NCBI GenBank assembly: GCA_002749535.1
Contig: MZZL01000409.1
Span: 2,558,160-2,622,159, forward strand
DNA length: 64,000 nt
Source: Apophysomyces variabilis
Taxonomy: Eukaryota; Mucoromycota; Mucoromycetes; Mucorales; Mucoraceae
Reading direction: 5' to 3'
Numbering within the stretch: the first letter of the stretch is position 1; every line of letters starts with the position of its first letter. A model generated the notes under the pieces. It searched no databases and had not been told where the DNA came from. It saw nothing but the letters and a program-made list of their open reading frames with translations. Shown in pieces: positions 1 to 12,049 of the stretch. A program made the position numbers and the translations under genes.

Positions 1-1381
1 ACGAACACAAGAATAAGGCACAGAGTTGAAATATCAGCGGCAGGATAAGATGGCAGAGGTGAGCTTTCATCCTTTGTGGCGATCGTATAATTGCCTAAGT
101 ACCATGAACATTACTTAATTGCTGTTATATCCCCAGCAAAGTTCAACGGCATAAAACCATGAATAATGGTATTTGAGCTTGGGCTGCGTTTCTCTCGTCT
201 CTTGCGTACGGGAGCGTTGTTGACGAGAGCTGGTTTGATTGCAGCATCACCTAATCTTGGGCAGACCATTTTCTTCTTTCTGCAATAGACGTAGTAAAAG
301 GTGGAAGCACTAATTTCTGTTTGAAAATGGAAAGGGATATATATCTGCCGAAACTATGAGTCATTGTTAAAGAGCCTTAATTGCATCAGACACAAAGTAA
401 GTTGGGCTTATATTAAGGCCATTTATACTAGCTCTCTTTAAATGCAGACAATTTTGCATCTTGTCGATTCATTGTTGGTCGTCAATGTGCAATTACTGAT
501 GTATGCATATCGATAAACATGGACGAACTGCCATGATAAAAGAAGGACAAAACAAAGAGAAACAGGAAAAAAGAAAGGAAGAAGTAAGTAGATGATACTG
601 ATGAGGATAACAAAGTTCTATCCAACTATGCTAGTAATTCTATGTTTCAATAAAGCAATTGTCCGTCAAATGACCTATCGTAATATCCCTTTCATGCTGT
701 AATTGTGCATATCAGCTTTACAACCTTTTCTAGTCAGTTTGCCGACCGAAGGCCATTGCCTGAAAGTCATTACATTATCTGGGATTTTCGATTGCACAGA
801 TACAAAATTGATCTTGAGTAACATATAGTTACAGTCAATAAACTGCTAATGCAGCTTCATATGCATTTTTCAATCACACATATGAGAGTAAACTTTTCTT
901 TGTTTGAAGCGAAGCGATGGGAACTTGAACGGATAGCTATTCAATGATTAGATTTCTTGTCGATTATATCTCCATACATCATATGCTTCAATTTTATGCA
1001 CATTTAATATGAGTATTCCTTTATCCTTTATTTCAGTGACAGATAGGGACACGCGGTATGCAGCCATAGTCTTCCACCAATGAATTGCAAGACTTTGACC
1101 GATTTTTTACACAAATGCCCTTCTCTTCCAGTTCGCACAGGATTTAATGGGATTATGCTTTCCAGGGGTGCGAAGCACGTTGCATGAGCGATATATCGGT
1201 CTGCGCCAAAGTACTTCAATTTCAACATCATGGCCTACTTTTGCTCAGCATGATCAAATTCCACTTTCCCCGCTGTAGATTGATACGACATTTTACTATA
1301 AAATCATTTGGTTGATTTTATGACAATTACAAATTAAATAATGCGAGGCGTGTTTCTGGAAATATCTATGCTGAAAGTTGA
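1..1381. other. Intergenic, nothing recognised
   Basis: AT-rich sequence with no open frame longer than about 70 codons that resembles a protein, no tRNA and no clear repeat. It lies downstream of the J-domain gene and probably holds that gene's 3' UTR at its right end. Confidence 0.6.
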
Positions 1382-1944
1382 TTATATGCGGTAGTCTCGG
1401 AATTTGGAATAGACGTCGTCTTGTCTGTTCCAGAAGGAAGGTCGTTCAACTGTCACTCTTGGTAAGTTATCAATAGCTCTTGGTCTAACAGAGCGAAGGT
1501 TCTCTTCGGCTATTGTATCTTGAGATTGCGTTATAGTAGCTTGCGTTGGCAATGCTTGCCAGTGTACCGTCTTGCCATATTAGAAAAGTTGGAAATACAA
1601 ATGAGCTTACCTGGGCATGAGCTCCTAATTGCGCATAATCGCTGAAAGGAATATGTAGGCCGCTCAATCGCCATCGATCGTACAATGCTCGCCTTGCAGG
1701 ATCTCCCACAATGTCATAGGCAGTTTTAATGCGTTGATATGTTTCAGCATCGTTTGGTGACTTGTCCGGATGGTAACGTAATGCCAAGAGTTTATACTCG
1801 GTCTTAATCTGTTCTTGCTATGTAATCCGTTAACTTTAGAAGATGAGAGGGATTAGTTAGGTTATTTACCGTACTGGTATCCACACAATTCAATATAGCA
1901 TACAGATCTTCTTTTTCTAGTTGTTTGTCAAATATACTCTGCAT
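1382..1944 (-). CDS. DNAJC12-like J-domain co-chaperone
   Basis: I assemble three exons: 1870-1944, 1611-1817 and 1382-1570. All junctions are phase 0 with GT-AG introns of 52 and 40 nt, giving 156 residues. The J domain starts almost at the N-terminus (YAIL at about residue 15) and carries the HPD tripeptide in ALRYHPDKSPND, which stimulates Hsp70 ATPase activity. After the J domain come YDRWR and IPFSDYAQLGAHAQ, then VHW, and the protein ends in KFRDYRI. That layout, including an ending close to the KFRNYEI terminus of animal DNAJC12, separates it from generic DnaJ proteins; there is no G/F region or zinc-binding domain. DNAJC12 in animals assists Hsp70 with aromatic amino acid hydroxylases; whether the fungal protein has that client is inference. 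The start is the first ATG of the reconstructed frame. Confidence 0.82.
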
Positions 1945-4900
1945 CAGTTGGTAGAGGTAGAGAAGCAGAATGATGGCTGTAACCGTGGGAAATCAATGAG
2001 TCTTATGATTTGCTGTGAACCAGCCGCATAACGAAATGACCGCAGCTTAGTTCAGAATAGCCCCGATGTAGGTAGGCTTTCTTCATGACAGTGACAGCGG
2101 CATTCGAGCGTTCACCCCTAGGACGACAGAAAGAGAAAGGACCAAATCTCACTTTCCGTTTCCAGGTGCACTAGCCTTATAGTGGCAGCGATAAAGCTGG
2201 AAAGCAGCTTCTTTAATTTTCATTGTTTACCTGTCTGCTTCCTATGTTTCTAATGGAATAGAGAACATAGGCTTGTTTATATACTTTCGCTTACTTTTAT
2301 TGGTGATGCTCAACCTCCATGACAAGCAGGTTTTCTCGCGTTATCAAGCCACTGCGACTTAATTCGTGATAGCATTATGAACCTAATCAGAAACTGCCAA
2401 AAAGTGCAGCGGGTAATAGTATCAACGGTACTGTCATGATCTGTAGAAAAACAAGGAAAATATACACTGATAAATAAGCATTAGTTGGGACATAAGGGAT
2501 AGGATAGACCCTAGTTAAATAATTTTGGACACGAAGGGGATATGTTATCCAACCTTACGCTGATCAATGGGCGCTATCGTGTTGTCTGATGCACAAGGAT
2601 AGTCATCGCGTAATCGGGATTGTCTCATCGAACCAAGTCTGGTGTCGGAGATACCATAATGGTCCATGACCAACGCAAACATTTGCATCTCATCTTCCGC
2701 CCCTTCTTTATGCAGTTCCCCTGCAATATCTTGACTTGTCGCCGAGGAACCTAGTCTGGACCCTAATCAACCCGTATTTAGATTGCATAATGACAACGTT
2801 CATAGTAACTATATGGCCACGTTCATTTTACGAAACAGGTTCGTCGCACTCGGAATGTTTCTACAAAGCTAAAACTTCCTTTTTCTGCGAGGTCATAACC
2901 CCTCCCCTCCCCCCAAAAAAAAAGAGAGTATTGGTATAGCAATAAACTATAGAAGACAAATAACAAGGCTGCACTTTGTCCATTTGTATCTAGTCTACTT
3001 ACAGACCGATTCTTTGTTATAGAAAACTCGAAGCGCGCTAATGCGACTTGTTAGATTACAGGAAAAATTACCTATTGAGAGTCTAATATTAATTCCAGAT
3101 TTTGACACAGATCGGTAGCTTGATGGCTTTTGGCTTTTATACCCAAAGGTGCGGCTTTTCTGGCTGCAGTTCGTAGCGTTAACAAAAAGTAAACGTCATA
3201 GTTTATAGCAGATCTTAACTTATTTGGTAGTTCCAAGCACAAGACAACTAAGCAATCTCTTTATAAGCATTTTTTCCTACTGAATTGGGAGAAAGTAACG
3301 GTGTGGGATAATCGATATTACGCAAGGTGATCTTGTTGGGGTCTCCGGTGAAGTGAAAGATCCCTTCGGTTTGAATTTTAAAAAAAAAACAAAGTTGATC
3401 TTACACATAGTATCACCTACGTTTGCCAATCCAGGTTGTTGCACCGACAATAACCAAAGTGCAATAGCCTAGCACTCTGTGGTTCTAAGTGTAGGGGAAG
3501 AACCTCAACTACTCTGTACCTGCATAGAACCATTAGACATGACGTCAGGAGCATTGCAACTTGGAGCCATAGTAGCCGTGTGTGTTATAGCATCTGGATT
3601 CAAACAACTTATCCAAAATTTAAATGCATTTGCCACATCTCATGAATTGCAATTCCGCGTCACATGTACGTGAGAACACCTATATCTATTGGCGAGAACG
3701 CATAGTACTCAAACAATGGGGCATGTAAGCTTAATTATCGCCGTTAACAATACGCTACAACTATTTGTTTAAGCTTGTTTAATCGTGTGCTTTTTGGTTG
3801 TCTCACAATTTACGTTTCTTGCATCAGAATTGCTACCGGAAATGGTACCAAGAAGAACTAAGTTTTGAGATACATAAAAGATAATCTGAACAAGTAGCCG
3901 TTGCTGTGCTTGATTTCGCAGAGAAGCACTTGTGTCAAAATTTTAGCACGCGTGAGAAAACGGATAGATTTGGACATGAACAAAAGAACATCAAGTCCCA
4001 TCTCTAGACAGAGCTCTTTTTAGGTTTTGGTTGGCTAATGGATACGAAACATTCAGTTGTTTCTACGTGACAGTAATCGCCGGCAGAAACACCTTTTAGG
4101 AACGCAACACGATCGAAGTCTGAGAATGAATCGAGAGCGCAAGGGCCTTAAAGCGCGAAAAAAAGATACGGCTATAAACTGTTCTCCAAATAGTCATAAT
4201 CTCACAGAACTACCGAGCATGGTAAAATATTGTTATTGCGAGTTTGTTTGTTTATCCGCTTATCGTGCATGTATCACAATTGCCACCTTCTGGTGTTTGC
4301 TCACACGGTCAAACCTCACATATTGTAAACTGACCAACCATCGCCTTCCAATTTTTAGCAATGCTTGAAAAGGTGTAGATAACCTTTGTTTCCACTCGCC
4401 AATATACAATCCAAAGTCTGTCAATAGAGGTTACATTCTGCAATGGACATGCCAACTAATCCTAAAGTGTCCCCATATAGAACTTTCTCATGCTTCATAT
4501 CAATCTGCTTGATCCCATTCCAACAAAAACTGAATCGATCCCATTGAAGGCAATAGTTCTATTATGGTTGCTGAGCAGAAAATATACCAAGTAACGCTTG
4601 TGCTTTATTTTAAGCATTAACGGTAATTCCGCGGGTGCATCTGCATTTGGTGCAACCGCAATCCTAACCTGCCCAGCGTAAACGGTTAAAAGTTTGCTCA
4701 GGACATTCTAAAGATGAATAAGCACATGTCATATTGACTGTTCCGTGCTACTGGCTATGGTACAAACAGCTAGGTTAGTAACCGTATATGCGATATACAG
4801 ACGAGATCCTTAATCAAAAAGTGGCACGAACAATAGTAGATGACTGGATAAGAACAACGTGGCTAGTGGCTCCGAAGGCACTATATTTATTTCTATTGAA

Positions 4901-6355
4901 ACGTGTGGCACAATCTCGATTTGACAGAACTGGAAAGATCTGCTAAAATAATGCCCATGTTACCCAGAGCCCTGCAGATTCTGTGCATATGGTTGTAGGT
5001 TCTCGTGACAATGTGGTTGCTTTTGGGCATGCTAGGCATTGTCTCGATTCTGTGCAAACTGGAAAGAAGTCAAAACGTCTAGATAAATTATCTTTAATTA
5101 TTACGGTCTTGCATAAACTTTACAGTTAGATTGGACTCTTTCAAACCACCTGAGAAATTGTGTGCCTAGCTTGCCGAGCTTTTTAGGAGCCCTTGTCTCG
5201 ACCAACTGGCAACCTTGGCTTTCCAAACCAGGGTATTACAAAGGTTTGCAGCCGCCGAATTAAAGCGAATGTCATGTGGCGTTACTTGAAACACCTTAGG
5301 GGAAAGAACAGAAGGAAAGAGGTTTTCCGGATGTGCAGTATGAACGCAACAGACAAACGTCAGCGTTTTCCCGACGGGAGCTTTCATTTCTGTTGAAAAA
5401 AAGAAAAAAAAACCTGCAGTGATACACACGGGGTTTGCAAGTGTACTGACGGTGGCAACACACAGCTTGCTTGTGCAATAGTCAAAGTAACACCGAGTCT
5501 GGCTAAACTCTCGTGTGACATCTGTCTATGTCATAATAATATTACTTGCGAAATGGGTACGCCGATACCTCCAAGGAATAAGATATTTCATATGCAAAGA
5601 AGAAAGCTATTGAGTAGACGTTAACTGAAACTGTGTTCACGAGGGGAAATTAAAAGTTTAACGTTGACAGAGACACGCCGACCAAATATGGCTAAGCACA
5701 AAAAGTTTCGTTGGGATCACGCCACTTGCAAAGACACAATAAGTTTGTCTGAGCGGTATGTTGTATCACCTTATTTGGCTTTATTTAGCGGTTCCCATTC
5801 ATCATTTCAGATGGACAATAAGAATAAGATTTGCTTGATTTGGGCAGGCTCAATGGACGAGAAAGAAAAGGATTACCAAGCAAAATGTAGTTGGCCAAAA
5901 TGAGATCCAAAAGTCCGTTCAAAATGTCGTCACTGATTTTTTTCTGTGAGCTGTCGTTCAGTTGGATAAGTAAGAAAAAAGAAACAGCGTTACCATGGGA
6001 AATGAGACATGGTGACGACATGGCAAAAAAAAAGAGGGGGATCGGCGAAAATCAAGATAGAAAACGGAAGTACAAGGATGGACATGGTTTCCTTTCTCAA
6101 TTGAATCATTACGGTACAAACATTGGGGCTTTATCTAGCGCACCGAAATACGACAATGGAGCAGATTTAAGATTTTTGGCTTTTAGCAACTTTCTATTTA
6201 TATGAGCCTGTACCCTACATTTCAGTTGACTCTTCCCTCTCGTTTCACTGCTCCTTTTTCACTTTTGTAACAATCTCTTATTCATTTCCGCTTTTGTTTT
6301 TTAACCTCCTCTTCTTTTGTTTTTATATCTGTTCTTTCTAACTTCTTTATCATCC
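1945..6355. other. Intergenic, gene-poor
   Basis: 4.4 kb with only short unrelated frames. A C-run followed by an A-run (around 2898-2922) is simple sequence. From about 6210 to 6350 the + strand is strongly pyrimidine-rich, which is typical of a fungal promoter or 5' UTR and belongs to the Zn2Cys6 gene that follows. No tRNA or transposon end was recognised. Confidence 0.5.
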
Positions 6356-6983
6356 ATGGTCCCTCGCGTATCAACATCATCATCATCGTCGTCGTCGTCG
6401 TCACCATCGTCATCATCGTCATCATCACCTAGTTCTCGATCAAAAAAACGCACAAGAAACTCAACTGCATGTAACTAAGCAGCTAAGAACGTTGTCAAAC
6501 GTTAACGGCTAGCATGTAGGTATGCGGTGTCGGGAACTCAAGAAAAAATGTGACAACTCGCTGCCGTCCTGCACACGATGTTCTGAGTTTGGGGCAAAGT
6601 GCCTATACCTGACTTACGAAGAATATCAACAATCCTTAGGAGAAACAGTTGTTCGACTGGGGCGGCAACTGGATGAAATGCAATCTTATATAGATGAAAT
6701 GAACGCAGAACGGCAGAAACACGATTCACATTCATTATGGGATGGTTACGAAAGCCCAGAGACGATTGAATTTTACCGTTTCTTACTGAAGACACGCCAG
6801 GACTACGCCAAGCGGAGAGAAGAAGTTGTCTTGGCAGAATACGATGCGCCACTTAAAGAAAGAGCAGTACAGTGGCATGCCACATTGGGCGCAGGGGGAA
6901 TAATGATCGAAACAGATATCCAGACGTTCGGAGATCTGTTAGATTTCGAATTGAAAATGAAGAAAATTGCCCAATCATACTGA
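6356..6983 (+). CDS. Small Zn2Cys6 zinc-cluster protein
   Basis: Exon 1 is 6356-6470 and exon 2 is 6520-6983. The 49-nt intron splits the first Cys codon (T|GT), giving 192 residues. The splice restores the zinc cluster as ACMRCRELKKKC followed by P-x-C-x2-C-x6-C, the six-cysteine binuclear cluster of fungal DNA-binding regulators. Ahead of it lies a serine-rich tract encoded by a TCA/TCG microsatellite and a basic patch (RSKKRTR). After the cluster comes a helical region (LGETVVRLGRQLDEMQSYIDEM) that could form a short dimerisation coiled coil. The usual long fungal-specific transcription factor domain is absent, so this is either a short regulator or a Zn-cluster protein with a non-standard role. 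Target genes cannot be inferred. Confidence 0.8.
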
Positions 6984-8253
6984 AATAACTTCAGACTCAG
7001 ATTCCTCAAATTACCCAGAAAAGTCAAAAAGAAAGCTGCACTAACGGACGTAATGTATATTTCTTAATGTCTTGAAACGTTTTCATCTCAGTAGAGGAAT
7101 CAACTAGCAAGATAAACAGAAAAAAGATCAATTTGAATACTCCTTTTATATAAACACTAATCCTTCTTCATAAGGCATGTACCATACTCTTGAAGTGTTG
7201 TTATAATGTTAAAAAGGGGAGAATTTAATCTTTCATCTTTTAGATTTTGCTTATAATAATCTGGTTATAATAATCATACGATTAATACTGTTGTTTTTCT
7301 TTGCCATTGCGCTATGTCCAGTATCGGGAGTTCCTGGGAAGTAAACATGCGCTTGATTGCATCTTCCTTTGAATAGCCATTGCCTCCTCGTGTATTGGTT
7401 GCGTTACACAGCCATACTCCCATCAGCCATGAAGAGGACAATCAGATATAGCAACTTTATTCAACAAACAAACTATATTTTTTGGTTCTTGTTTTGTTTT
7501 GCACTTTTCCCACATGTTTCCTTTTCCGCGAATTTGCTATGTTCCTTGCCAACCCTTTGCTGACAAACCAACAGCAGCATTTGTTGCTTTGACAGATGGG
7601 TAAATGGAGCCATCAGGATTTAATTTTGGAGCACGTCTGTCCAATCAAGGGGAGAATATCAATTGTTCCTTATTTCTCCGTTACAAACAGAGAACCAATG
7701 AGGTGCTTGAATGTGATTGGCTTCAGCCCAAGATATTCTCTTCGGCAGATCCCGTTGGATGGATAAACTGCTATTGCCTCTCTCTAAGCGAGATGTCTTA
7801 GATAAAGTAGGTCTATCGCAAAAGGATATTCTTCCGAAATTCTGTTCTGTTATCTACTTATGGAAAAAAAGAGTGCTTTATTGCATGAGACAGTGTGTAG
7901 AGATGGACCTGCGGCAGGAAGTTTCCCTTGGCAATGTCGGTGAAATGTGTAGTGTCCTAAACGGGCCATGTGGCTTGTGCGTCGTGGTAACCGTGACAAG
8001 TCACAGCTTGCAGGGGGTGAAGTGCCATTTTTCAGCATCGTGCTCGTGCACGCCTCGGTGTCTGCCCGATGTTGGTCCGGACATGATCATCCAATCAGAA
8101 CGCCACTTTTTGTATTTCCATCTTGCTCTTCTCTTTACTATTCTTCTTTTCCCTTCCCTTTTTTCCCTTTCCCTCCTTTTGTGCTTTTTTGGTCTGTCCT
8201 TTTCAACTCCCTTCTAAACAAAACGAACTATCTACCTTCCTTTTTTGTCCCTT
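6984..8253. other. Intergenic with CT-rich promoter
   Basis: AT-rich up to about 7300, with a TATATAA-like stretch near 7147. From about 8110 to 8220 there is a long CT tract just upstream of the next start codon, a common core-promoter architecture in fungi. The 166-codon open frame at 7717-8217 runs through this tract and is not protein-like. Confidence 0.5.
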
Positions 8254-8934
8254 ATGATGCCTGCTGACGAACAAGCAACCGAACCCCGAAGAAAACGCGC
8301 AAAGATCGTAAGCGCCTGTAGCGAATGCCGACGTAAGAAAACAAAATGCAATGGAGAACAACCTTGTCGCAATTGTCAAAAGTCAGCTGTCCCCTGTGTC
8401 TACCCATCTTCACATAATGACGACCGGCGGAATGCCCCCAGTAAAGCCGCCCTGGAAGCCATCGAAGAAAGGTTAAAGACAATCGAAGATATGCTAAAAA
8501 CCATACTGCAATCGAATTTGCCCGTTGCCAATCTCGATCCAGTGACAGTGAACAATTTTCTAAACAAAGACAGAAATTCCTCGTCTCCGGTACCTTCCTC
8601 TTCACGAACAAAGCTTATTCATCCTCCTTCTCATCCTCCTCCTTCAACGCCTTCTCCTCCGCACCCTCCGATGCCACCGCAGCCACTCACACAAGCACCT
8701 CCCCAGACTCCAGGGACCCCTCATGAACTCAGACTGCCTTCTATTCACAACCTGTCGGCTCCTTCGGCTTATTCCCATCAGCTGACAGAAAACCATGAAA
8801 ATCGTGATCTACCTCCACTCGGACTACAAGATTACCATCTGTATCCATACAAAGGCCAATCGCCTGCAACAAATTCCTCCAAGTCTGAAAACGAGGATTA
8901 CGCCTTGCAACCTATCAAGAAACGTAAAAGATGA
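8254..8934 (+). CDS. Short Zn2Cys6 transcription factor, proline-rich
   Basis: Single exon, 226 residues from the ATG at 8254; the codon three triplets upstream is TTG, so I do not use it. The N-terminus has a basic patch (PRRKRAK) and then SACSECRRKKTKC with Q-P-C-x2-C-x6-C, a complete Zn2Cys6 cluster of six cysteines. A short predicted helix follows (LEAIEERLKTIEDMLKTIL), probably a coiled-coil dimerisation element. The rest is low-complexity Ser/Pro (about residues 110-155) and the protein ends in a lysine/arginine motif, KKRKR, likely a nuclear signal. It lacks the fungal-specific transcription factor domain that normally follows the cluster. It lies 1.3 kb downstream of another small Zn2Cys6 gene on the same strand, but the two share no obvious similarity outside the cluster, so a recent tandem duplication is unlikely. 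Confidence 0.85.
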   Translation: MMPADEQATEPRRKRAKIVSACSECRRKKTKCNGEQPCRNCQKSAVPCVYPSSHNDDRRNAPSKAALEAIEERLKTIEDMLKTILQSNLPVANLDPVTVNNFLNKDRNSSSPVPSSSRTKLIHPPSHPPPSTPSPPHPPMPPQPLTQAPPQTPGTPHELRLPSIHNLSAPSAYSHQLTENHENRDLPPLGLQDYHLYPYKGQSPATNSSKSENEDYALQPIKKRKR

Positions 8935-9860
8935 TGAATTATCTCTAGTTTTGTTAACTTTTTTCTTTGTCCCCCATGTCAAATATTTACGAACAACGTC
9001 TTAGAGCAGCCGTTTGTGTGTAAAATAAACCATGTAACATTTCTATCGGCTCCTTTTCCGGCTAGTTTAATTGCGTTGTCAAGGGATGAGGCTCGGCAAG
9101 TAGCTCCTGCTTTTTTGTCACTGTAAGCAGGCTTTTTTTTACCTGGAGAATGTAAAGGTCCGTGGCAGAACCAAATCAAGTAAGGCATACTGTCGTCCCA
9201 TTGGTTAAAGCCGTTTTGTTCTGCCTGGAAAATGGTCTGGGTTTTTTCGCATTCACCAAACGGTCAGTTTGAAGTAATAGGAAATTGAGCTTGGCTTAAA
9301 TAATGCATACATACCGGATAACAAACCTCTATGTATTTCTTAATTCGTTCGTGTTTTAACTATAGAATGTGTCACAATTTTGATTGAATGAACGTGAGTT
9401 TCCCGGGTTCAGTACGAAAAGGAAGGGGGCTGTCGTTCCTTAACATTTTGACTTTCAAGGGGTCCATACTGTCTGTATAAGCCCCCGTGGCCCGAATTAT
9501 TGTCCTTTGCCGGTCCAATGGGACCTATTTCTGCTTATCTTATTCTTACTAAAACATCTAAAATCCTCTGAATAAGCTGTTTTTTTCTCTATTCTTACAT
9601 TATTCAGGCTTGATTGGAAAAACCGAATTGCTTAGAGCCACTATTTCTTCCTCTTTCTGTAGAGCGAATTGTTCGCTGGTTACGGTTCCAAGTACCAACA
9701 AAATAGCACGCGTACTACGGCACTCGAAAAGATCGAGCTCTGGTTGGTTTGCCGGGCATTCAATTTTTACGTTGTCACAGAAGCAAGTCATTGGCGAAAA
9801 TTCTGCGTAAATTTTCAATCCGACAACTTTGTACCTGTTTTAACGATCTTCCTCTTCACC
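8935..9860. other. Intergenic, nothing specific
   Basis: Spacer between the Zn2Cys6 gene and the helicase gene. The last 100 bases before 9861 are the probable 5' UTR of the helicase gene. Open frames at 9600-9937 on both strands overlap one another and are not protein-like. Confidence 0.5.
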
Positions 9861-12049
9861 ATGCCTGCCTCTACACATACTTCAAAATCCGAAGGTACGT
9901 ATATACACTTTTGGTAACAGGTGTCCATATAGCATGACCCACTTATGTGCCTTTTCTGAAACAGATCGCAACGAAAAGGTGGTTAAGAAGGAGAAAAAGG
10001 ATCGTAAAGACAAGTCGGAGAAGAAGGATAAGTCAAGAAAGCGTGATCGCTCGGCTACCGATGTAAAGGAGGAAAGCCAACCAGAGCAATCGCCGGAAGA
10101 AGAGGATCAGCCCGAGATCAAAAAGCGTAAAGTGGAAAATGACGACGAAGAGATCCCTGAAAACCTGCGATTGAGCAACTTTCGTATTTCGGATAACACC
10201 GTCAAGAATCTTGAAAAGCGTGGCATCCGTTCATTGTTCGAAATTCAAGCTTCCACTTTTGACGCTATTTATGATGGTCAGGATGTGCTTGCCCGTGCAC
10301 GCACCGGTACTGGCAAGACCCTAGCTTTTGCACTTCCTGTCATTGAGAAGTTGGCTCTGGATACTGACTTTAAGGAAAAGCGTGGGCGTGCCCCTCGCGT
10401 GTTGGTTCTCTGCCCTACTCGTGATTTAGCCAAGCAAGTTAGTGGCGATTTTGAATCGATTTCCGGTAACCGCTTGGCTACTTTGGCAGTTTATGGTGGC
10501 GTGGCGTACCAAGAACAAACTCCCGTTCTCCGAGATGGCGTGGATGTCATTGTTGGAACTCCTGGACGTATATTGGACCATATCAAGTTTGGTAACATGA
10601 AGTTGCATAATATTCGCTACATCATCTTGGACGAAGCTGATGAAATGTAAGTTTGGGAAATGTTTCAGGTGGAGAGAAGAGGAACTGACAGATGAAATGA
10701 ATAGGTTGGATGCCCGTGGCTTCCACGATGAGATGTTCAGCGTTCTTGATTTCATCAAGGAGCAGAAGTCGAGCCGTGACTACCAGACCCTATTGTTTTC
10801 CGCTACTGTACCTGAATCTGTCATGGAGACTATTCAGCGCTTCATGAAGGAAGATTATACTCGCATTGATTTGATCGGCACAGCTAAGAACAGAACCAAC
10901 ACAAACATCCGTCACATCGCCATGCCATCTTCTTATCAGTCACGTGCGGATATCATTGCCGATGTGGTCAATGTGTACGGCAAGAGTGGACTGACAGTTA
11001 TCTTTTGTGCTACGAAGGCCGATGCGAATGAATTGGGCACTCACGACAAACTTAAACAAGATTCAGCTGTGTTGCATGGCGATATTGCTCAACAGTCAAG
11101 AGAAGCCACGATGAAGGCTTTTCGCGAAGGAAAGTACCGTTGTATTGTTTGTACCGATGTCTTGGCTCGTGGTCTGGATATTCCCCAAGTGGATCTGGTG
11201 ATCAACTGTCAACCTCCAAAGGATACCGAAAGTTATGTTCATCGCTCAGGACGTACTGGTCGTGCAGGCCGATCTGGTGTTTGCGTTACGTTCTACAAGC
11301 CTGCCGAAGAAGGTTTACTGAATTTCATTACCAAGCGTACAGGCGTGCGGTTTGAAACCATGTCAGCTCCTCGTCCAGAAGACATTATCAAGGCCACCAC
11401 TGAGGATGCTATCAGATCTATCGATACCGTACAACCCGACGTATTGAGCTATTTCGAAGAGTCAGCTCAAGAACTGATCGATAAGCATGGTGCAAAAAGT
11501 GCTGTGGCGGCTGCACTTGCTTATATTACAGGCTATCACCAGGGCGTCCCAAGTCGATCGCTTCTCACATCGATGGAAGGCTACACAACTTTGTACTGTC
11601 GCTTGAATCGCGCTATCCAGCATTTCGGCTATATTCGCAACATTATTAGTCGCGAGCACCCGGAGATTACTTATGAGGATTGCAAGGCTTGGCGCATGAC
11701 GAAGGACATGATGGGTGTTGTATTTGATGTGTCATCTAGCAAAGTTGAAGTCAATGAAGACAAGATCTTATTGGCCGGCAAGCCCTGGACTGCATTCAAT
11801 ATCACACTCGAGGCACCGAAGCAATTGCCCGAATTAGCTGAGCGAGAAAACCGTAACGGAAACGGAAACGGCTACGGTAACAATCGAAACGGCGGATGGG
11901 GTGGAAATAACCGCAATAACGGTGGATGGGGTAACAACCGTGGCAATGGCTATAACAGCAACAACAGTAACGGGTGGGGAAATAACCGTAACGGTGGAAA
12001 CCGTGGCGGTCGCGGCGGTAGCCGTGGAGGATATCGTGGTGGTTATTAA
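9861..12049 (+). CDS. DEAD-box RNA helicase, DDX21/DDX50 type with GUCT domain
   Basis: Three exons, 9861-9894, 9965-10646 and 10705-12049, encode 686 residues. The N-terminal 90 residues are Lys/Glu-rich. The core shows the Q-motif region, ARTGTGKT (Walker A), PTRDLA, GG, TPGR, DEAD, SAT, the VFCAT-like motif IV, ARGLD and HRSGRTGRAGR. After the helicase core comes a GUCT domain (about residues 500-600, with GVPSRSLLTSMEGYTT), the module that defines nucleolar helicases DDX21 and DDX50. The tail is an Asn/Gly/Trp-rich repeat followed by an RGG box, an RNA-binding region often methylated on arginine. The likely role is ATP-dependent RNA remodelling in ribosome biogenesis in the nucleolus. The DEAD motif sits right next to intron 2 (codon ATG split at AT|G). 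Domain assignment is secure; the nucleolar role follows from the family. Confidence 0.93.

Noticed and set aside
6370..6450. TCA/TCG trinucleotide repeat as a CRISPR or regulatory array
   Set aside because: It is a simple microsatellite that encodes polyserine in the Zn2Cys6 protein; no spacers of uniform length.
7717..8217. 166-codon open frame as a gene
   Set aside because: It runs through a CT-rich promoter tract, has no recognisable motif and would overlap the promoter of the gene at 8254.
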